Positions 9,508-18,506 are shown, counted from the first letter of the stretch. The stretch: 64,000 nt of DNA from Prevotella sp. UBA1104 (GCA_002314055.1 DCBP01000062.1:1-64000), one strand, 5' to 3'. The notes: a model not told the origin generated them from the letters alone. Made by a program: numbers and translations.

Positions 9508-10797
9508 ATGAAAACGATAAAACGACTTACTTTAATTTATATAATACTGCTGGCCACCTTCACGGTTCTCATAACGGCAGTGTTCTGCATCCCCACATCG
9601 CTCGTAAGAGGGAATGTGGAGAAGTCTGCCATGCAGATAGAAAAAGACGGACTGTGGTATAAGTCGCTCGGAATATATCTTTTCCAGATAGACAACATGA
9701 CCGACTGCCAGATGCTGCGCATGAATGCTTCGGCAGACTCCAGCAGACCAGTGTGGGCTGCCATGATGGCGGAACAATACGAGAATGTTTCTGACTCACT
9801 GCATCCTTACTATGAAGTAGTAGAAAACACGAAATACATTGCTCATACAGGCAGAACCAGTTCTGACCAATATTCCAACTATGCCCGCTACTGGCATGGC
9901 TATCAGATTTTTCTGCGCCCTCTGCTGACGGTATTCAGCTATCATACGATTATCGTCATAAACTATATCCTCTTGTCGCAGCTGATACTCTTCGTGATAT
10001 ATGCGTCATACAGGGCAATGAATGGCTTGTTTGCCATAACGTTAGGGGCAAGTCTTATAGCTACAAACATCTTTATCGTGCCACTCGCACTGCAGTTCAG
10101 CACCTGCTACTACATAGCTCTGTTGGGAATGGCATTGCTGATGATGAGGCAGGAATATGCGAGCGACAAGACAAAATGCCTGTCGTTGTTTTTTATCATC
10201 GGCGGCATAACCTCGTATATGGATTTTCTTACCACTCCTATATTAACGCTTGGAATGCCACTGGTTGTAATGATGGCAATCAGGAAGAGAATGAAGAGGG
10301 ATGGAAAAGGATTCCTGTCGGACTTTAATACAATTCTTTCCAACAGCGTGGCATGGGGCGCTGGATATTCATTGCTGTGGATTTCGAAATGGATAATAGG
10401 AAGTTTGCTTACCGGCTATAACATCTTTGATTCGGCTATGACGAACGCCAAGTTGAGAATTGGCGATACTATAGTATTTGGAGGTAAGGAGATGGCGCTG
10501 TCAGACTTCATGAGAATGGTGTTCGACAGGGCTTGTGCTGTGGTTAGCGTGTATGGCATAATTCTGTTTATACTTGCAGTCGTCGCCGTCATAGCGATAT
10601 ATATTTACTGCCACCGCCGGCAGACAAGGCTATACGGATGGTTCCTTGTCATCGCCATTATGCCGATAGTTTGGTTTGCCGTGATGAAGAACCATTCCTT
10701 GCAGCATATCTTCTTCACATGGAGGGATTTCCTGCTCACCGTATGGTGTGCAGCATTATATATTTGTCTAACACTTAGAAAACCGAGAGCTATATGA
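9508..10797 (+). CDS. Polytopic membrane protein, glycan cluster
   Basis: A 429-residue protein not assigned to a named family. After one N-terminal hydrophobic helix (residues 8-28) there is an extracytoplasmic domain of about 110 residues with NMTDCQMLRMNASAD and YSNYARYWHGYQIFLRPLL, then eight or so membrane helices. The YARYWHGY-RPLL signature recalls membrane proteins next to polysaccharide genes in Firmicutes and Bacteroidota, but that is a memory of pattern and was not searched. It overlaps the GT2 gene by four bases (ATGA), so the two are translationally coupled. A role in glycan polymer or lipid-sugar handling is inferred from context only. Confidence 0.55.
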   Translation: MKTIKRLTLIYIILLATFTVLITAVFCIPTSLVRGNVEKSAMQIEKDGLWYKSLGIYLFQIDNMTDCQMLRMNASADSSRPVWAAMMAEQYENVSDSLHPYYEVVENTKYIAHTGRTSSDQYSNYARYWHGYQIFLRPLLTVFSYHTIIVINYILLSQLILFVIYASYRAMNGLFAITLGASLIATNIFIVPLALQFSTCYYIALLGMALLMMRQEYASDKTKCLSLFFIIGGITSYMDFLTTPILTLGMPLVVMMAIRKRMKRDGKGFLSDFNTILSNSVAWGAGYSLLWISKWIIGSLLTGYNIFDSAMTNAKLRIGDTIVFGGKEMALSDFMRMVFDRACAVVSVYGIILFILAVVAVIAIYIYCHRRQTRLYGWFLVIAIMPIVWFAVMKNHSLQHIFFTWRDFLLTVWCAALYICLTLRKPRAI

Positions 10798-11702
10798 AAA
10801 CTGCCGTTCTTATTCCTTGTTATAACGAGGCTCTGACAATAGAAAAGGTCGTAGGCGACTTTAAAAAGGCTCTGCCAGAGGCTACCGTATATGTTTATGA
10901 CAACAACTCTACCGACGATACTGCCGCTATTGCCGAGAATGCCGGTGCCGTGGTGAGGAGGGAGCTGCGCCAAGGCAAGGGCAACGTGGTGAGGAGCATG
11001 CTGCAGGATATCGATGCCGACTGCTATCTGCTGGTGGATGGCGACGATACTTATCCGGCAGACAGTGCCCGGGAAATGTGCCGACTGGTAGAACTGGGGG
11101 TGGATATGGTGATTGGCGACCGGCTGTCGGCTACGTATTTCACGGAAAACAAACGTCCGTTCCATAACGAAGGAAACCGTCTTGTACGCTTTCTTATAAA
11201 CAAGATTTTCAAGAGCAACATCCACGACATCATGACGGGCTACCGTGCGCTGAGCCGCAGCTTTGCAAAGAATTTCCCTATCCTCTCGCGCAACTTCGAG
11301 ATTGAAACGGAGATGACTATTCATGCGCTCGACAAGAATTTCCTGATAAAGGAAGTGAAGATTGACTATCGCGACCGCAAGGAAGGCAGTGAGTCGAAGC
11401 TCAACACTTACGTCGACGGCATAAAGGTGGTTGGAACCGTATTCAGAATGTTTCGCGACTATCAGCCGCTGAAGTTCTTCAGCATAATAAGTCTGCTGCT
11501 GCTATTGGTATCGCTGCTGCTCTTCGTTCCTGTCTTCATGGAATATATGCAGACGGGACTCGTGCCGCGTTTCCCTACTCTCATCGTGAGCGGCTTTATC
11601 GGCATAGCAGCCCTGTTGACGTTCTTCTGTGGCGTGGTGCTCGAGGTGATGACAAAGAAACACAGACAACTCTATGAACTGATGCTGCTGAGGAAGAATT
11701 AA
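10794..11702 (+). CDS. GT2 glycosyltransferase, dolichol-P-mannose synthase type
   Basis: A 302-residue family 2 glycosyltransferase. It starts TAVLIPCYNEALTIEKVV (nucleotide-binding start of the GT-A fold), has YDNNSTDDTA near residue 38, the DGDDTYP metal-binding DxD region near residue 82, and EIETEMTIHAL plus YRDRKEGSESK in the acceptor half. Two hydrophobic segments near residues 224-246 and 258-282 anchor the C-terminus in the membrane, as in polyprenyl-phosphate sugar transferases. Such enzymes move a sugar from a nucleotide donor to a polyprenyl phosphate for later use by GT-C enzymes; the two polytopic proteins upstream are natural partners. Donor and acceptor are unknown. Confidence 0.8.
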   Translation: MKTAVLIPCYNEALTIEKVVGDFKKALPEATVYVYDNNSTDDTAAIAENAGAVVRRELRQGKGNVVRSMLQDIDADCYLLVDGDDTYPADSAREMCRLVELGVDMVIGDRLSATYFTENKRPFHNEGNRLVRFLINKIFKSNIHDIMTGYRALSRSFAKNFPILSRNFEIETEMTIHALDKNFLIKEVKIDYRDRKEGSESKLNTYVDGIKVVGTVFRMFRDYQPLKFFSIISLLLLLVSLLLFVPVFMEYMQTGLVPRFPTLIVSGFIGIAALLTFFCGVVLEVMTKKHRQLYELMLLRKN

Positions 11703-11801
11703 AGATTGAAAAAAGGAAAGATTGAAAGATTGAAAAATGAGGCGAAAACAATAAACAGGAAAAGATTATTGACTGAAATAAAGGCGCCAAAAAAACAGAA
11801 G

Positions 11802-12839
11802 ATGGAAAATCATACTAAAATAAGGATCAATATGGCAGACTGGGCAAAGGCTGTCGCCATCTATCTCGTCATACTGAGCCATACCGCAGTGGCAAGACCC
11901 ATTGCCAACTATGCCTTCATGGTAGAAATCCCGCTTTTCTTCTTCATGTCTGGATATCTCTTCAGGTTTGAGAGAAACCCTCAGTTCAAACCCTTCTTAA
12001 AGAAGCGTTTCCGTCAGATAATGGTGCCATACTTCTCCATAAATGCCGTAACCTACCTCTTTTGGCTCCTCGTGGGGAGGCATTATGGGGCAGACAGCAG
12101 CATCGGCATTCCGGCATGGAAACCATTGGTCGGCATATTGACAAGCGACAGCAGGCTGCTTTACCATAATGCCACGATGTATTTCTTCACCACTCTTTTC
12201 AATGTAGAAATATTGTTTTATATTATTTTCAGAGGCAGACGATTCTCTGCAAGAATTGCCGTAACACTCTTGTTTGCCGTTCTTGGCGGCATAGACTATT
12301 ATTATAATCCCATCGTCATACCATTCTCCATAAGCCACACACTCGTGGCAATGGTATTTTATTCCATAGGTCATGAAATGCGCAGTTGTAGGGTTTTCAA
12401 CAATTTTATCAACAGTCATTCAGTAGCAAACGCAGTAGTAAAGCTATCCATGGCCCTTGTTTTATTCTCCGTTAGCATCATTCTTTTCAAAATAACAGGA
12501 GCCGTAAACCTTCAGAAGAGAGAGTTCTCGTTCTATCCATTGTATTTTGCCGAAACGTTTGTCGCTATATCCTTCATCGCTACAGTATGCTCCATACCGT
12601 CAGCATTGCCGGTAGTAATAAAAAAGATATCCACAAACACCCTTTGGCTGTGTGGATATCATTTAATGATATTTACCTTTATAAAAGGCTTTCTTGTATT
12701 CGTGTTGAGGATGGATATATCTATGCTCGACAACAGTATTCTTCCCAATATATTATTCTCGTTGTCTGCTTTGGCAATATGCCTATGTGGCATTAAAATC
12801 CTTCGCAGTATAAGGTTGAAAGGGATATTGAGGAAATGA
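11802..12839 (+). CDS. Acyltransferase family 3 membrane protein
   Basis: A 345-residue integral membrane acyltransferase (Acyltransferase_3/OafA-like). The family opening is RINMADWAKAVAIYLVILSH, with the catalytic His in the first helix, and the FFFMSGYLF segment near residue 45. Around ten hydrophobic stretches follow. These proteins usually O-acetylate or otherwise acylate extracytoplasmic glycans. The ATG at 11802 is chosen over an in-frame TTG at 11706: the earlier stretch is a low-complexity AAGATTGAAA repeat and encodes an unlikely Lys-rich leader. It is the last gene of the four-gene glycan cluster. Confidence 0.75.
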   Translation: MENHTKIRINMADWAKAVAIYLVILSHTAVARPIANYAFMVEIPLFFFMSGYLFRFERNPQFKPFLKKRFRQIMVPYFSINAVTYLFWLLVGRHYGADSSIGIPAWKPLVGILTSDSRLLYHNATMYFFTTLFNVEILFYIIFRGRRFSARIAVTLLFAVLGGIDYYYNPIVIPFSISHTLVAMVFYSIGHEMRSCRVFNNFINSHSVANAVVKLSMALVLFSVSIILFKITGAVNLQKREFSFYPLYFAETFVAISFIATVCSIPSALPVVIKKISTNTLWLCGYHLMIFTFIKGFLVFVLRMDISMLDNSILPNILFSLSALAICLCGIKILRSIRLKGILRK

Positions 12840-12870
12840 AAGATTTAAAGAAAAATATATCGAATTATAT

Positions 12871-13035
12871 CCTCACACCCTCACCAATAGCCCTGAAAGT
12901 CCCTGTTTATCGACGTTTCAAGGTGTGAGGGTAAGTGTGAGGGGTGTGAGGGTAGATGTGAGGGTAATATTACGGTAAAAGCAACATTATCCATTTTGTG
13001 CACCTTTTGTCCCTTATTGCTGCACCTTTGGTGCA
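12871..13035. repeat. GTGTGAGG repeat element between convergent genes
   Basis: CCTCACACC (12871-12879) pairs with GGTGTGAGG (12922-12930), and the right side continues as GTGAGGGT-type units up to 12965. A perfect TGCACC-TTT-GGTGCA hairpin follows at 13021-13035. The 278-base gap lies between a + strand gene and a - strand gene and carries no convincing ORF. The paired arms may terminate transcription from both sides. Confidence 0.5.
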
Positions 13036-13117
13036 GATACCTTGCACCAGCAGTAAAGCATATAAACGGTATCCACAAGTATGCCGTACGGCTAAAATGA
13101 TATGTTGCTTTTGTAGA

Positions 13118-13654
13118 TTATAGCATCAGTTTCTTTGCAAATTCCCAAATCACGATGCCTGCCGTTACCGATACGTTCAGCGAGTGTTTAGTGCCAAACT
13201 GTGGTATCTCCAGACAGCAGTCGCTCTGGTCTACTACCTCCTGGTGTACCCCCTTCACCTCATTGCCCATAATAACGGCAAAGCCTTTGTATTTATTCGT
13301 GTCGGGAGTGTAGCTTTCGAGCATCGTGCTGCCCTCACACTGCTCCACGGAGCAAACCTCATACTGCATGCTGTGGAGTTCAGCCACCGCCTCCGTTGCC
13401 GTTTTGAAGTATCGCCAGTCCACACTGTCTTCGGCTCCGAGTGCCGTCTTGTGAATCTCCGGCATCGGCGGTTGCGCCGTTATTCCGCACAGCCACACGC
13501 CCTCGATGCGGAAGGCGTCGCCGCTGCGGAACACGGAACCCACGTTATGCAGTGAGCGCACATCGTCGAGCACCACGATGAGGGGCATCTTCCGGCTTTC
13601 CTTGAAGTCCTCCACCGTCATGCGGTGCATCTCTATCGTCTTCAGCTTTCTCAT
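13118..13654 (-). CDS. TrmH/SpoU family RNA 2'-O-methyltransferase
   Basis: A 178-residue SPOUT methyltransferase. Motif 1 is DDVRSLHNVGSVFRSGDAF near residues 30-48, with the catalytic Arg in VFR. Motif 2 is IMGNEVKGV near residue 127, and motif 3 is LNVSVTAGIVIWEF at the C-terminus, which forms the knot and binds S-adenosylmethionine. There is no N-terminal substrate-binding extension, so it is a minimal SpoU protein acting on tRNA or rRNA; the target nucleotide cannot be told. Its ATG overlaps the sufE stop codon by four bases, so the two are coupled. Confidence 0.85.
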   Translation of the reverse strand: MRKLKTIEMHRMTVEDFKESRKMPLIVVLDDVRSLHNVGSVFRSGDAFRIEGVWLCGITAQPPMPEIHKTALGAEDSVDWRYFKTATEAVAELHSMQYEVCSVEQCEGSTMLESYTPDTNKYKGFAVIMGNEVKGVHQEVVDQSDCCLEIPQFGTKHSLNVSVTAGIVIWEFAKKLML

Positions 13655-14076
13655 TCTTCGCTTTTCACTTTAAACGCCAGTGCATACATGCGGATTTGCT
13701 TCACCATGGCGAGCAGTCCGTTGGAGCGGGTAGGCGAGAGATGATCCTTCAGTCCGATGCGGTCGATAAAATAGAGGTCGGCATCGAGAATCTCCTGTGG
13801 CGTGTGTCCGCTGAGCACGCGGATAAGCAGGGCTATGATACCCTTCACGATGAGGGCGTCGCTCTCGGCAGTGAAGATAATCTTGCCGTCCACATAATCC
13901 GCCTGTAGCCACACGCGGCTCTGGCATCCGTCGATAAGGTTGCTCTCGGTTTTGTATTTCTCGTCGAGAGGTTTCTGTTCGTTGCCCAGGTCGATGAGCA
14001 ACTGGTATTTGTCCATCCAATCGGTGAAATCGGAGAACTCTTCTATTACTTCGTCTTGAAGTTCGTTGATTGTCAT
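13651..14076 (-). CDS. sufE: SufE-type sulfur acceptor
   Basis: A 141-residue SufE-family protein. The sulfur-accepting cysteine is C51 in NLIDGCQSRVWLQA, the family signature. SufE takes persulfide sulfur from the cysteine desulfurase SufS and passes it to the SufBC2D scaffold in Fe-S cluster assembly. No other suf gene is in the window. It is co-transcribed with the downstream methyltransferase (4-base overlap). Upstream lies a decamer repeat array before the U32 gene. Confidence 0.9.
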   Translation of the reverse strand: MTINELQDEVIEEFSDFTDWMDKYQLLIDLGNEQKPLDEKYKTESNLIDGCQSRVWLQADYVDGKIIFTAESDALIVKGIIALLIRVLSGHTPQEILDADLYFIDRIGLKDHLSPTRSNGLLAMVKQIRMYALAFKVKSEE

Positions 14077-14098
14077 AGTTGTTTTTTTATTTTATTTT

Positions 14099-14184
14099 GG
14101 GAGGACTGGGAGAATTGGGAGTTCTGGGAGTTCTGGGAGTTCTGGGAGTTTTGGGAGTTCTATGAGAACTAGGAGAACTGTGAG
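14099..14184. repeat. Decamer repeat array, copy B
   Basis: About eight imperfect copies of GGGAGTTCTG, diverging to GGAGAACTGT at the right end. It fills most of the gap between sufE and the U32 gene, both on the minus strand. It is the clearest copy of the family also seen at 4985-5036 and 57771-57852. Confidence 0.8.
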
Positions 14185-14195
14185 CTATAGGACTA

Positions 14196-15461
14196 CTAAT
14201 TCCTCATTCCTAATTCCTCATTCCTAATTAGTTTAAAGAGTTTGTCGCTCGGACGAACCTTTGCCGGCACAGGCATCGACACGCGCTGCCCCTTGAGAGC
14301 CTCGTCGACAGGTTTGAGGTCGTAGCGAATCTCATCGGCAGTCATGTAGACAACACCCGTCGTAGGACCGGTGATGAGCAGTTTGTCGCCCTTCTTGATG
14401 TCGGCAGCCTCGATGGCAAACTCAGCCACACCGAGCTTTGAGAAATATTTCACGCCCTTGCCCACGTATACTTTCTTCTCCGTGGCACACGAGCCATAGT
14501 TCTTGTTCCATTCGCCGAGCTTCTGTCCCAGATAGTATCCGTCCCAGAAGCCGCGGTTGAACACGGTGGCGAGTTTCTTGTCCCACTCGTCTTTCTTCTC
14601 CTCCGTGAAGGTTCCGTCGATTACGCTCTGTATTGCCTCCTTGTAGCATCTCACCACGGTGTACACATACTCCGGTCCGCGAGCCCTGCCTTCAATCTTG
14701 AACACTCTCACTCCGCTCTTCATCATACGGTCGATGAAACGCACGGTTTTCAGGTCTTTCGGACTCATCACATACTTGTTGTCAATCTCCAGCTGCGTGC
14801 CCGTCTCGTTGTCGGTAACGGTGTATGAGCGGCGGCACAGCTGTATGCATTCGCCGCGGTTGGCAGAGCGGTTGGCATTGTCGAGACTCAAGTAGCACTT
14901 GCCGCTGATTGCCATGCACAAGGCTCCGTGGCAGAACATCTCGATGCGCACCGGCTTGCCCGACGGACCGCAGATGTTTTGTTCCTCGGCAAGGCGATGA
15001 ACCTCTGCCACCTGATTCATGTTAAGTTCGCGGGCGAGCACCACTACATCGGCAAACTGGGCGTAGAACTTCAGAGCTTCAACGTTAGAGATGTTGAGCT
15101 GGGTGGAGAGGTGAACCTCCTGTCCCACCTTGTTGCAATAGGTCATCACCGCCACGTCGCTGGCTATCACGGCAGATATGCCGGCCTCTTTTGCGGCATC
15201 CACAATCTCGTGCATCAGCGGGATGTCTTCGTTATATATAATGGTGTTCACCGTCAGATAGGTCTTTATGCCGTGCTCATTGCATGTGGCGGCAATCTCG
15301 CGAAGGTCGTCGATAGTGAACGTGCTTGCCGAATGGGCGCGCATATTCAGCTTCTCTATGCCGAAGTAGATAGAGTCGGCACCTGCCTGAATGGCTGCTG
15401 CAAGGCTTTCGCGGGAGCCCACGGGCGCCATTATCTCAAAGTCGTTTATGTTATAATCCAT
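14196..15461 (-). CDS. U32-family protein (RlhA/TrhP-like)
   Basis: A 421-residue member of the U32 'peptidase' family, now linked to prephenate-dependent hydroxylation of tRNA or 23S rRNA bases in E. coli (TrhP, RlhA). It shows the TIM-barrel start FEIMAPVGSRESLAAAIQAG, the family pattern GADSIYFGIEKLNMRA, and cysteines in EMFCHGALCMAISGKCYLS and NRGECIQLCRR near residues 165-200, which suit an Fe-S cluster. The last ten residues (RNEELGMRN end) are encoded by a 14-bp intergenic repeat that has run into the reading frame. Which RNA it acts on is unknown. The ATG at 15461 lies about 30 bases after a -7 promoter element. Confidence 0.82.
   Translation of the reverse strand: MDYNINDFEIMAPVGSRESLAAAIQAGADSIYFGIEKLNMRAHSASTFTIDDLREIAATCNEHGIKTYLTVNTIIYNEDIPLMHEIVDAAKEAGISAVIASDVAVMTYCNKVGQEVHLSTQLNISNVEALKFYAQFADVVVLARELNMNQVAEVHRLAEEQNICGPSGKPVRIEMFCHGALCMAISGKCYLSLDNANRSANRGECIQLCRRSYTVTDNETGTQLEIDNKYVMSPKDLKTVRFIDRMMKSGVRVFKIEGRARGPEYVYTVVRCYKEAIQSVIDGTFTEEKKDEWDKKLATVFNRGFWDGYYLGQKLGEWNKNYGSCATEKKVYVGKGVKYFSKLGVAEFAIEAADIKKGDKLLITGPTTGVVYMTADEIRYDLKPVDEALKGQRVSMPVPAKVRPSDKLFKLIRNEELGMRN
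14197..14230. repeat. 14-bp tandem repeat at the 3' end of the U32 gene
   Basis: TAATTCCTCATTCC occurs at 14197-14210 and 14211-14224, then begins a third time. It includes the U32 stop codon (14196-14198). Confidence 0.8.
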
Positions 15462-15492
15462 ATATATGTTTATATCTTCGTTATCGAATGTG

Positions 15493-15500
15493 CAAAATTA
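15493..15500 (-). promoter_or_regulatory. Promoter -7 element for the U32 gene
   Basis: The minus strand reads TAATTTTG followed by C, an exact TAnnTTTG. No good -33 element is visible 19-21 bases upstream. Confidence 0.5.
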
Positions 15501-15561
15501 CATAATTTCTTGATATTATTTGCATTATATTATTCAAAGGTATTAATAAAAGGCAAAAATA

Positions 15562-15596
15562 AACCGTATTACACATCTGCTTAATGTGTAATACGG
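15562..15596 (-). terminator. Intrinsic terminator after korB
   Basis: A perfect 13-bp stem, CCGTATTACACAT (15564-15576) and ATGTGTAATACGG (15584-15596), has a 7-base loop. On the minus strand it is followed by TTTATTTTTG. Confidence 0.85.
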
Positions 15597-15632
15597 TCTA
15601 TTATGAAAGAAAATATTCTTATCTCTGCTTCT

Positions 15633-16640
15633 TTATTTCACTTCCCAAGTGTCGTTCGTCTCGAGAAGTTCCATAAAGTTATGATATTTCTTCTTGCCCT
15701 TAACGTCTTCAATCTGCTCTGCCACGGCAGTCTCGTAGGTAGGAGCTTCCACGTCGCGGATAATGCCGAGAGCAACAGGGAAGCCATGCTCGTTGTCCAT
15801 CATGGCAAGCTTCAGCTGCAGGGTGTTGTCCTCGCAGTGGGCATCATGAACAAGGATATCCTTCTCCGTTATGCCGTTCTCGCCAATCTTCACAACCTTC
15901 AAGCCGAAGCCCTCCTGAACGAGACCATACTCGTTGTTCTCGCCGAAGATGAGCGGCTCGCCGTGCTTCACGTAGATGGCATTCTTCTTTCTGCCCTCAC
16001 TCTTGTAGATGGAGTCGTAGGCTCCGTTGTTGAAGATTACGCAGTTTTGCAGAATCTCGCATACCGAAGCACCCTTGTGTTGCTTTGCTGCCTTCAGAAT
16101 CTCCACTGTGCCGGCAGCATCGGTTGCCACGGCACGGGCAAAGAATCTTCCTCTCGCCCCGAAGCATAGCTCTGCCGGGCGGAACGGGTCCTCAACGGTG
16201 CCGTAAGGTGATGACTTGCTGACGAAGCCGCGCGGACTGGTAGGCGAATACTGTCCCTTGGTGAGTCCGTAGATACGGTTGTTCAGAAGAATCATGTTGA
16301 GGTCGATGTTTCGGCGCATGGCATGGATGAAGTGGTTGCCGCCGATGGCGAGACCGTCGCCGTCGCCGCTAATCTGCCAGATGGTAAGATTAGGGTTTGC
16401 CACCTTTGCACCGGTGGCGATGGCTGCCGCACGACCGTGAATGGTCTGCATGGCGTATGTATTGACGTAATAAGGCAGACGGCTTGAGCAGCCGATACCC
16501 GAAATTACTGCTGTTTCATACGGTGGAACGCCTAATTCCGCCATCGCCTTATGGAGCGAAGCCAGAAAGAAATGGTCACCGCAACCCGGACACCAACGTG
16601 GCTGTCCTTTTTTGTAGTCTTGTACAGTATACATTATCAT
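15633..16640 (-). CDS. korB: 2-oxoglutarate:ferredoxin oxidoreductase, beta subunit
   Basis: A 335-residue thiamine-diphosphate subunit of a 2-oxoacid:ferredoxin oxidoreductase. The cluster-ligating motif WCPGCGDHF is near residue 16, the TPP/Mg motif is GDGDGLAIGGNH near residue 92, followed by NNRIYGLTKGQYSPTS. With KorA it makes succinyl-CoA or 2-oxoglutarate with reduced ferredoxin in the cytoplasm, part of the incomplete or reductive TCA route in anaerobic Bacteroidota. It lies 15 bases after korA, clearly one operon, and ends before a strong terminator. Substrate preference is inferred from subunit layout (fused gamma-alpha plus beta). Confidence 0.92.
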   Translation of the reverse strand: MIMYTVQDYKKGQPRWCPGCGDHFFLASLHKAMAELGVPPYETAVISGIGCSSRLPYYVNTYAMQTIHGRAAAIATGAKVANPNLTIWQISGDGDGLAIGGNHFIHAMRRNIDLNMILLNNRIYGLTKGQYSPTSPRGFVSKSSPYGTVEDPFRPAELCFGARGRFFARAVATDAAGTVEILKAAKQHKGASVCEILQNCVIFNNGAYDSIYKSEGRKKNAIYVKHGEPLIFGENNEYGLVQEGFGLKVVKIGENGITEKDILVHDAHCEDNTLQLKLAMMDNEHGFPVALGIIRDVEAPTYETAVAEQIEDVKGKKKYHNFMELLETNDTWEVK

Positions 16641-16655
16641 TAAAATTAGACGTTA

Positions 16656-18506
16656 TTACTTGTTTATTATCTCCTCGAAAGCTTTTGTTAATTCTGCAAC
16701 AACAAACGGCTGGCCTTTAACTTGGTTGAATTGATATATTTTTTCACCTTCTACCTTACTGCGCAGGTATGCAGCAAGCTGACCGAGGTTCTGCTCGGCA
16801 ACTACCACCTTCTTGTATTTCGTCAGCACCTCTGCCGTGTTCTTTGGCAGCGGGTTGATATACTTGAACTGTGTTGAAGCAACCTTGTAGCCCTTCTTGC
16901 GGAGTTCTTCCATTGCCGTAAACAGATGGCCGTAAGTTCCGCCGAAGCCAACGATAAGCAAGTCGGCATCATCCTTGTCGCCAAGCACCTCAAGGTCGGG
17001 CACCGGAATACGCTCCACCTTGCCCGCTCTCAGTCGGCACATCTTGTCGTGGTTCTCCGGGTCGGTAGAGATGGCTCCCGTGTCGCCGTCCTTCTCCAGT
17101 CCGCCGAGGATATGAGTGTATCCCTCCTGTCCGGGTATTGCCCAGTAGCGCACGAGCGACTCCTCGTCGCGCTTGTAAGGAGTATAGTTGCCCTTCATCT
17201 CCGCCGTGGCGTAGTGAGGGTGAATCTCCGGCAGTTCGTCGATATTAGGCAGTTTCCATGCAGCCGAACCGTTTGCCACGTATGCATCGGTGAGCAGGAT
17301 AACCGGAGTCATGTGCTCAAGGGCAATCTTTGCAGCCATGTATGCGGCATCGAAGCAGTCGGTTGGACTTGTTGCGGCTATTACAGGCATCGGAGACTCT
17401 CCGTTTCGTCCGTAGAGAGCCTGCAAGAGGTCTGTCTGCTCGCTCTTCGTAGGCAGTCCGGTAGAAGGACCGCCGCGCTGCACGTCAACGATAACCAGCG
17501 GCAGCTCGTCGATAACGGCGAGGTTCATTGCTTCCGACTTGAGGCAGACGCCAGGACCTGATGTAGATGTTACGGCAAGAGCTCCGGCAAACGATGCACC
17601 GATGGCACTCGCACAGCCCGAAATCTCATCCTCACACTGCACGGTAGTAACGCCGAGCGACTTGTGCTTGGCAAGTTCGTGAAGAATGTCGGTCGCCGGG
17701 GTGATAGGGTAGGAGCCAAGGAACAGTTTCAGTCCTGCCTTCTCAGCGGCAGCGATGAGTCCGTATGCCGTAGCCTTGTTTCCGGTGATGTCCATATAGC
17801 GACCCTTTACCTTGTTTTTCGACTCTATGCGGTAAGTGGCAGGCACACCGGCATGAACATTATGTCCATAGTCGTATCCGGCATTCACTACCTTTATATT
17901 ATTTTCTGCAATCTGCGGTTTCTTGGCAAATTTCTCTCTTAGGAAGTTCTCTACCAGCGACACGTCGCGGTTGAAAAGCCAGCAGACGATACCGAGTGCA
18001 AACATGTTGCGGCACTTCAGGATTGCCTTGTTGTCCATGCCAGAGTCGGCAAGACAGTCTTTCACCATCTTTGTGATAGGACAAGCCACTACTCTATCCT
18101 CGTCGATGCCCATTTCTGCAAGATAGTTGTCGGTTTTAAACTCAGCCTTCTGCAAGTCTTTCGGTCCGAAGCTGTCGGTGTCGATGATGACAGTAGCCTG
18201 TGGCTTGGCATACTTTAGCTGGGTCTTCAACGCTGCGGCATTCATTGCTACCAATACATCGCACTTGTCGCCAGGGGTATATACCTTTCCCTCGCCGATA
18301 TGCACCTGGAATCCAGATACACCGGTCAGCGAACCTTGCGGGGCACGGATGTCTGCCGGATAGTCCGGGAACGTTGATATACCGTTGCCAATGGTGGCTG
18401 AGACCGTGGAGAAGATGTTGCCGGCGAGCTGCATACCGTCGCCGGAGTCGCCGGAGAAGCGTACTACAACCTGCTCCAACTCTTTTACTTCCAAATTTTC
18501 TGCCAT
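16656..18506 (-). CDS. korA: 2-oxoglutarate:ferredoxin oxidoreductase, fused gamma-alpha subunit
   Basis: A 616-residue fusion. Residues 1-200 are the gamma domain (VVVRFSGDSGDGMQLAGNI near the start, then PQGSLTGVSGFQVHIG). From about residue 235 comes the alpha domain, with GNKATAYGLIAAAEKAG, GSYPITPATDILHEL, ITSTSGPG-type TSTSGPGVCLKSEAMNLA and VQRGGPSTGLPTKSEQTDL. The C-terminal part (VVVAEQNLGQLAAYLRSKV) is the usual end of alpha subunits. Fused gamma-alpha is the normal KorA form in Bacteroidota. It heads the korAB operon. No convincing TAnnTTTG promoter was found in the 230 bases before it. Confidence 0.92.
   Translation of the reverse strand: MAENLEVKELEQVVVRFSGDSGDGMQLAGNIFSTVSATIGNGISTFPDYPADIRAPQGSLTGVSGFQVHIGEGKVYTPGDKCDVLVAMNAAALKTQLKYAKPQATVIIDTDSFGPKDLQKAEFKTDNYLAEMGIDEDRVVACPITKMVKDCLADSGMDNKAILKCRNMFALGIVCWLFNRDVSLVENFLREKFAKKPQIAENNIKVVNAGYDYGHNVHAGVPATYRIESKNKVKGRYMDITGNKATAYGLIAAAEKAGLKLFLGSYPITPATDILHELAKHKSLGVTTVQCEDEISGCASAIGASFAGALAVTSTSGPGVCLKSEAMNLAVIDELPLVIVDVQRGGPSTGLPTKSEQTDLLQALYGRNGESPMPVIAATSPTDCFDAAYMAAKIALEHMTPVILLTDAYVANGSAAWKLPNIDELPEIHPHYATAEMKGNYTPYKRDEESLVRYWAIPGQEGYTHILGGLEKDGDTGAISTDPENHDKMCRLRAGKVERIPVPDLEVLGDKDDADLLIVGFGGTYGHLFTAMEELRKKGYKVASTQFKYINPLPKNTAEVLTKYKKVVVAEQNLGQLAAYLRSKVEGEKIYQFNQVKGQPFVVAELTKAFEEIINK

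Noticed and set aside
12881..13078. 65-codon - strand ORF with HLPSH repeats
   Set aside because: It translates the GTGAGGGT repeats between two convergent genes; no start context and no family.
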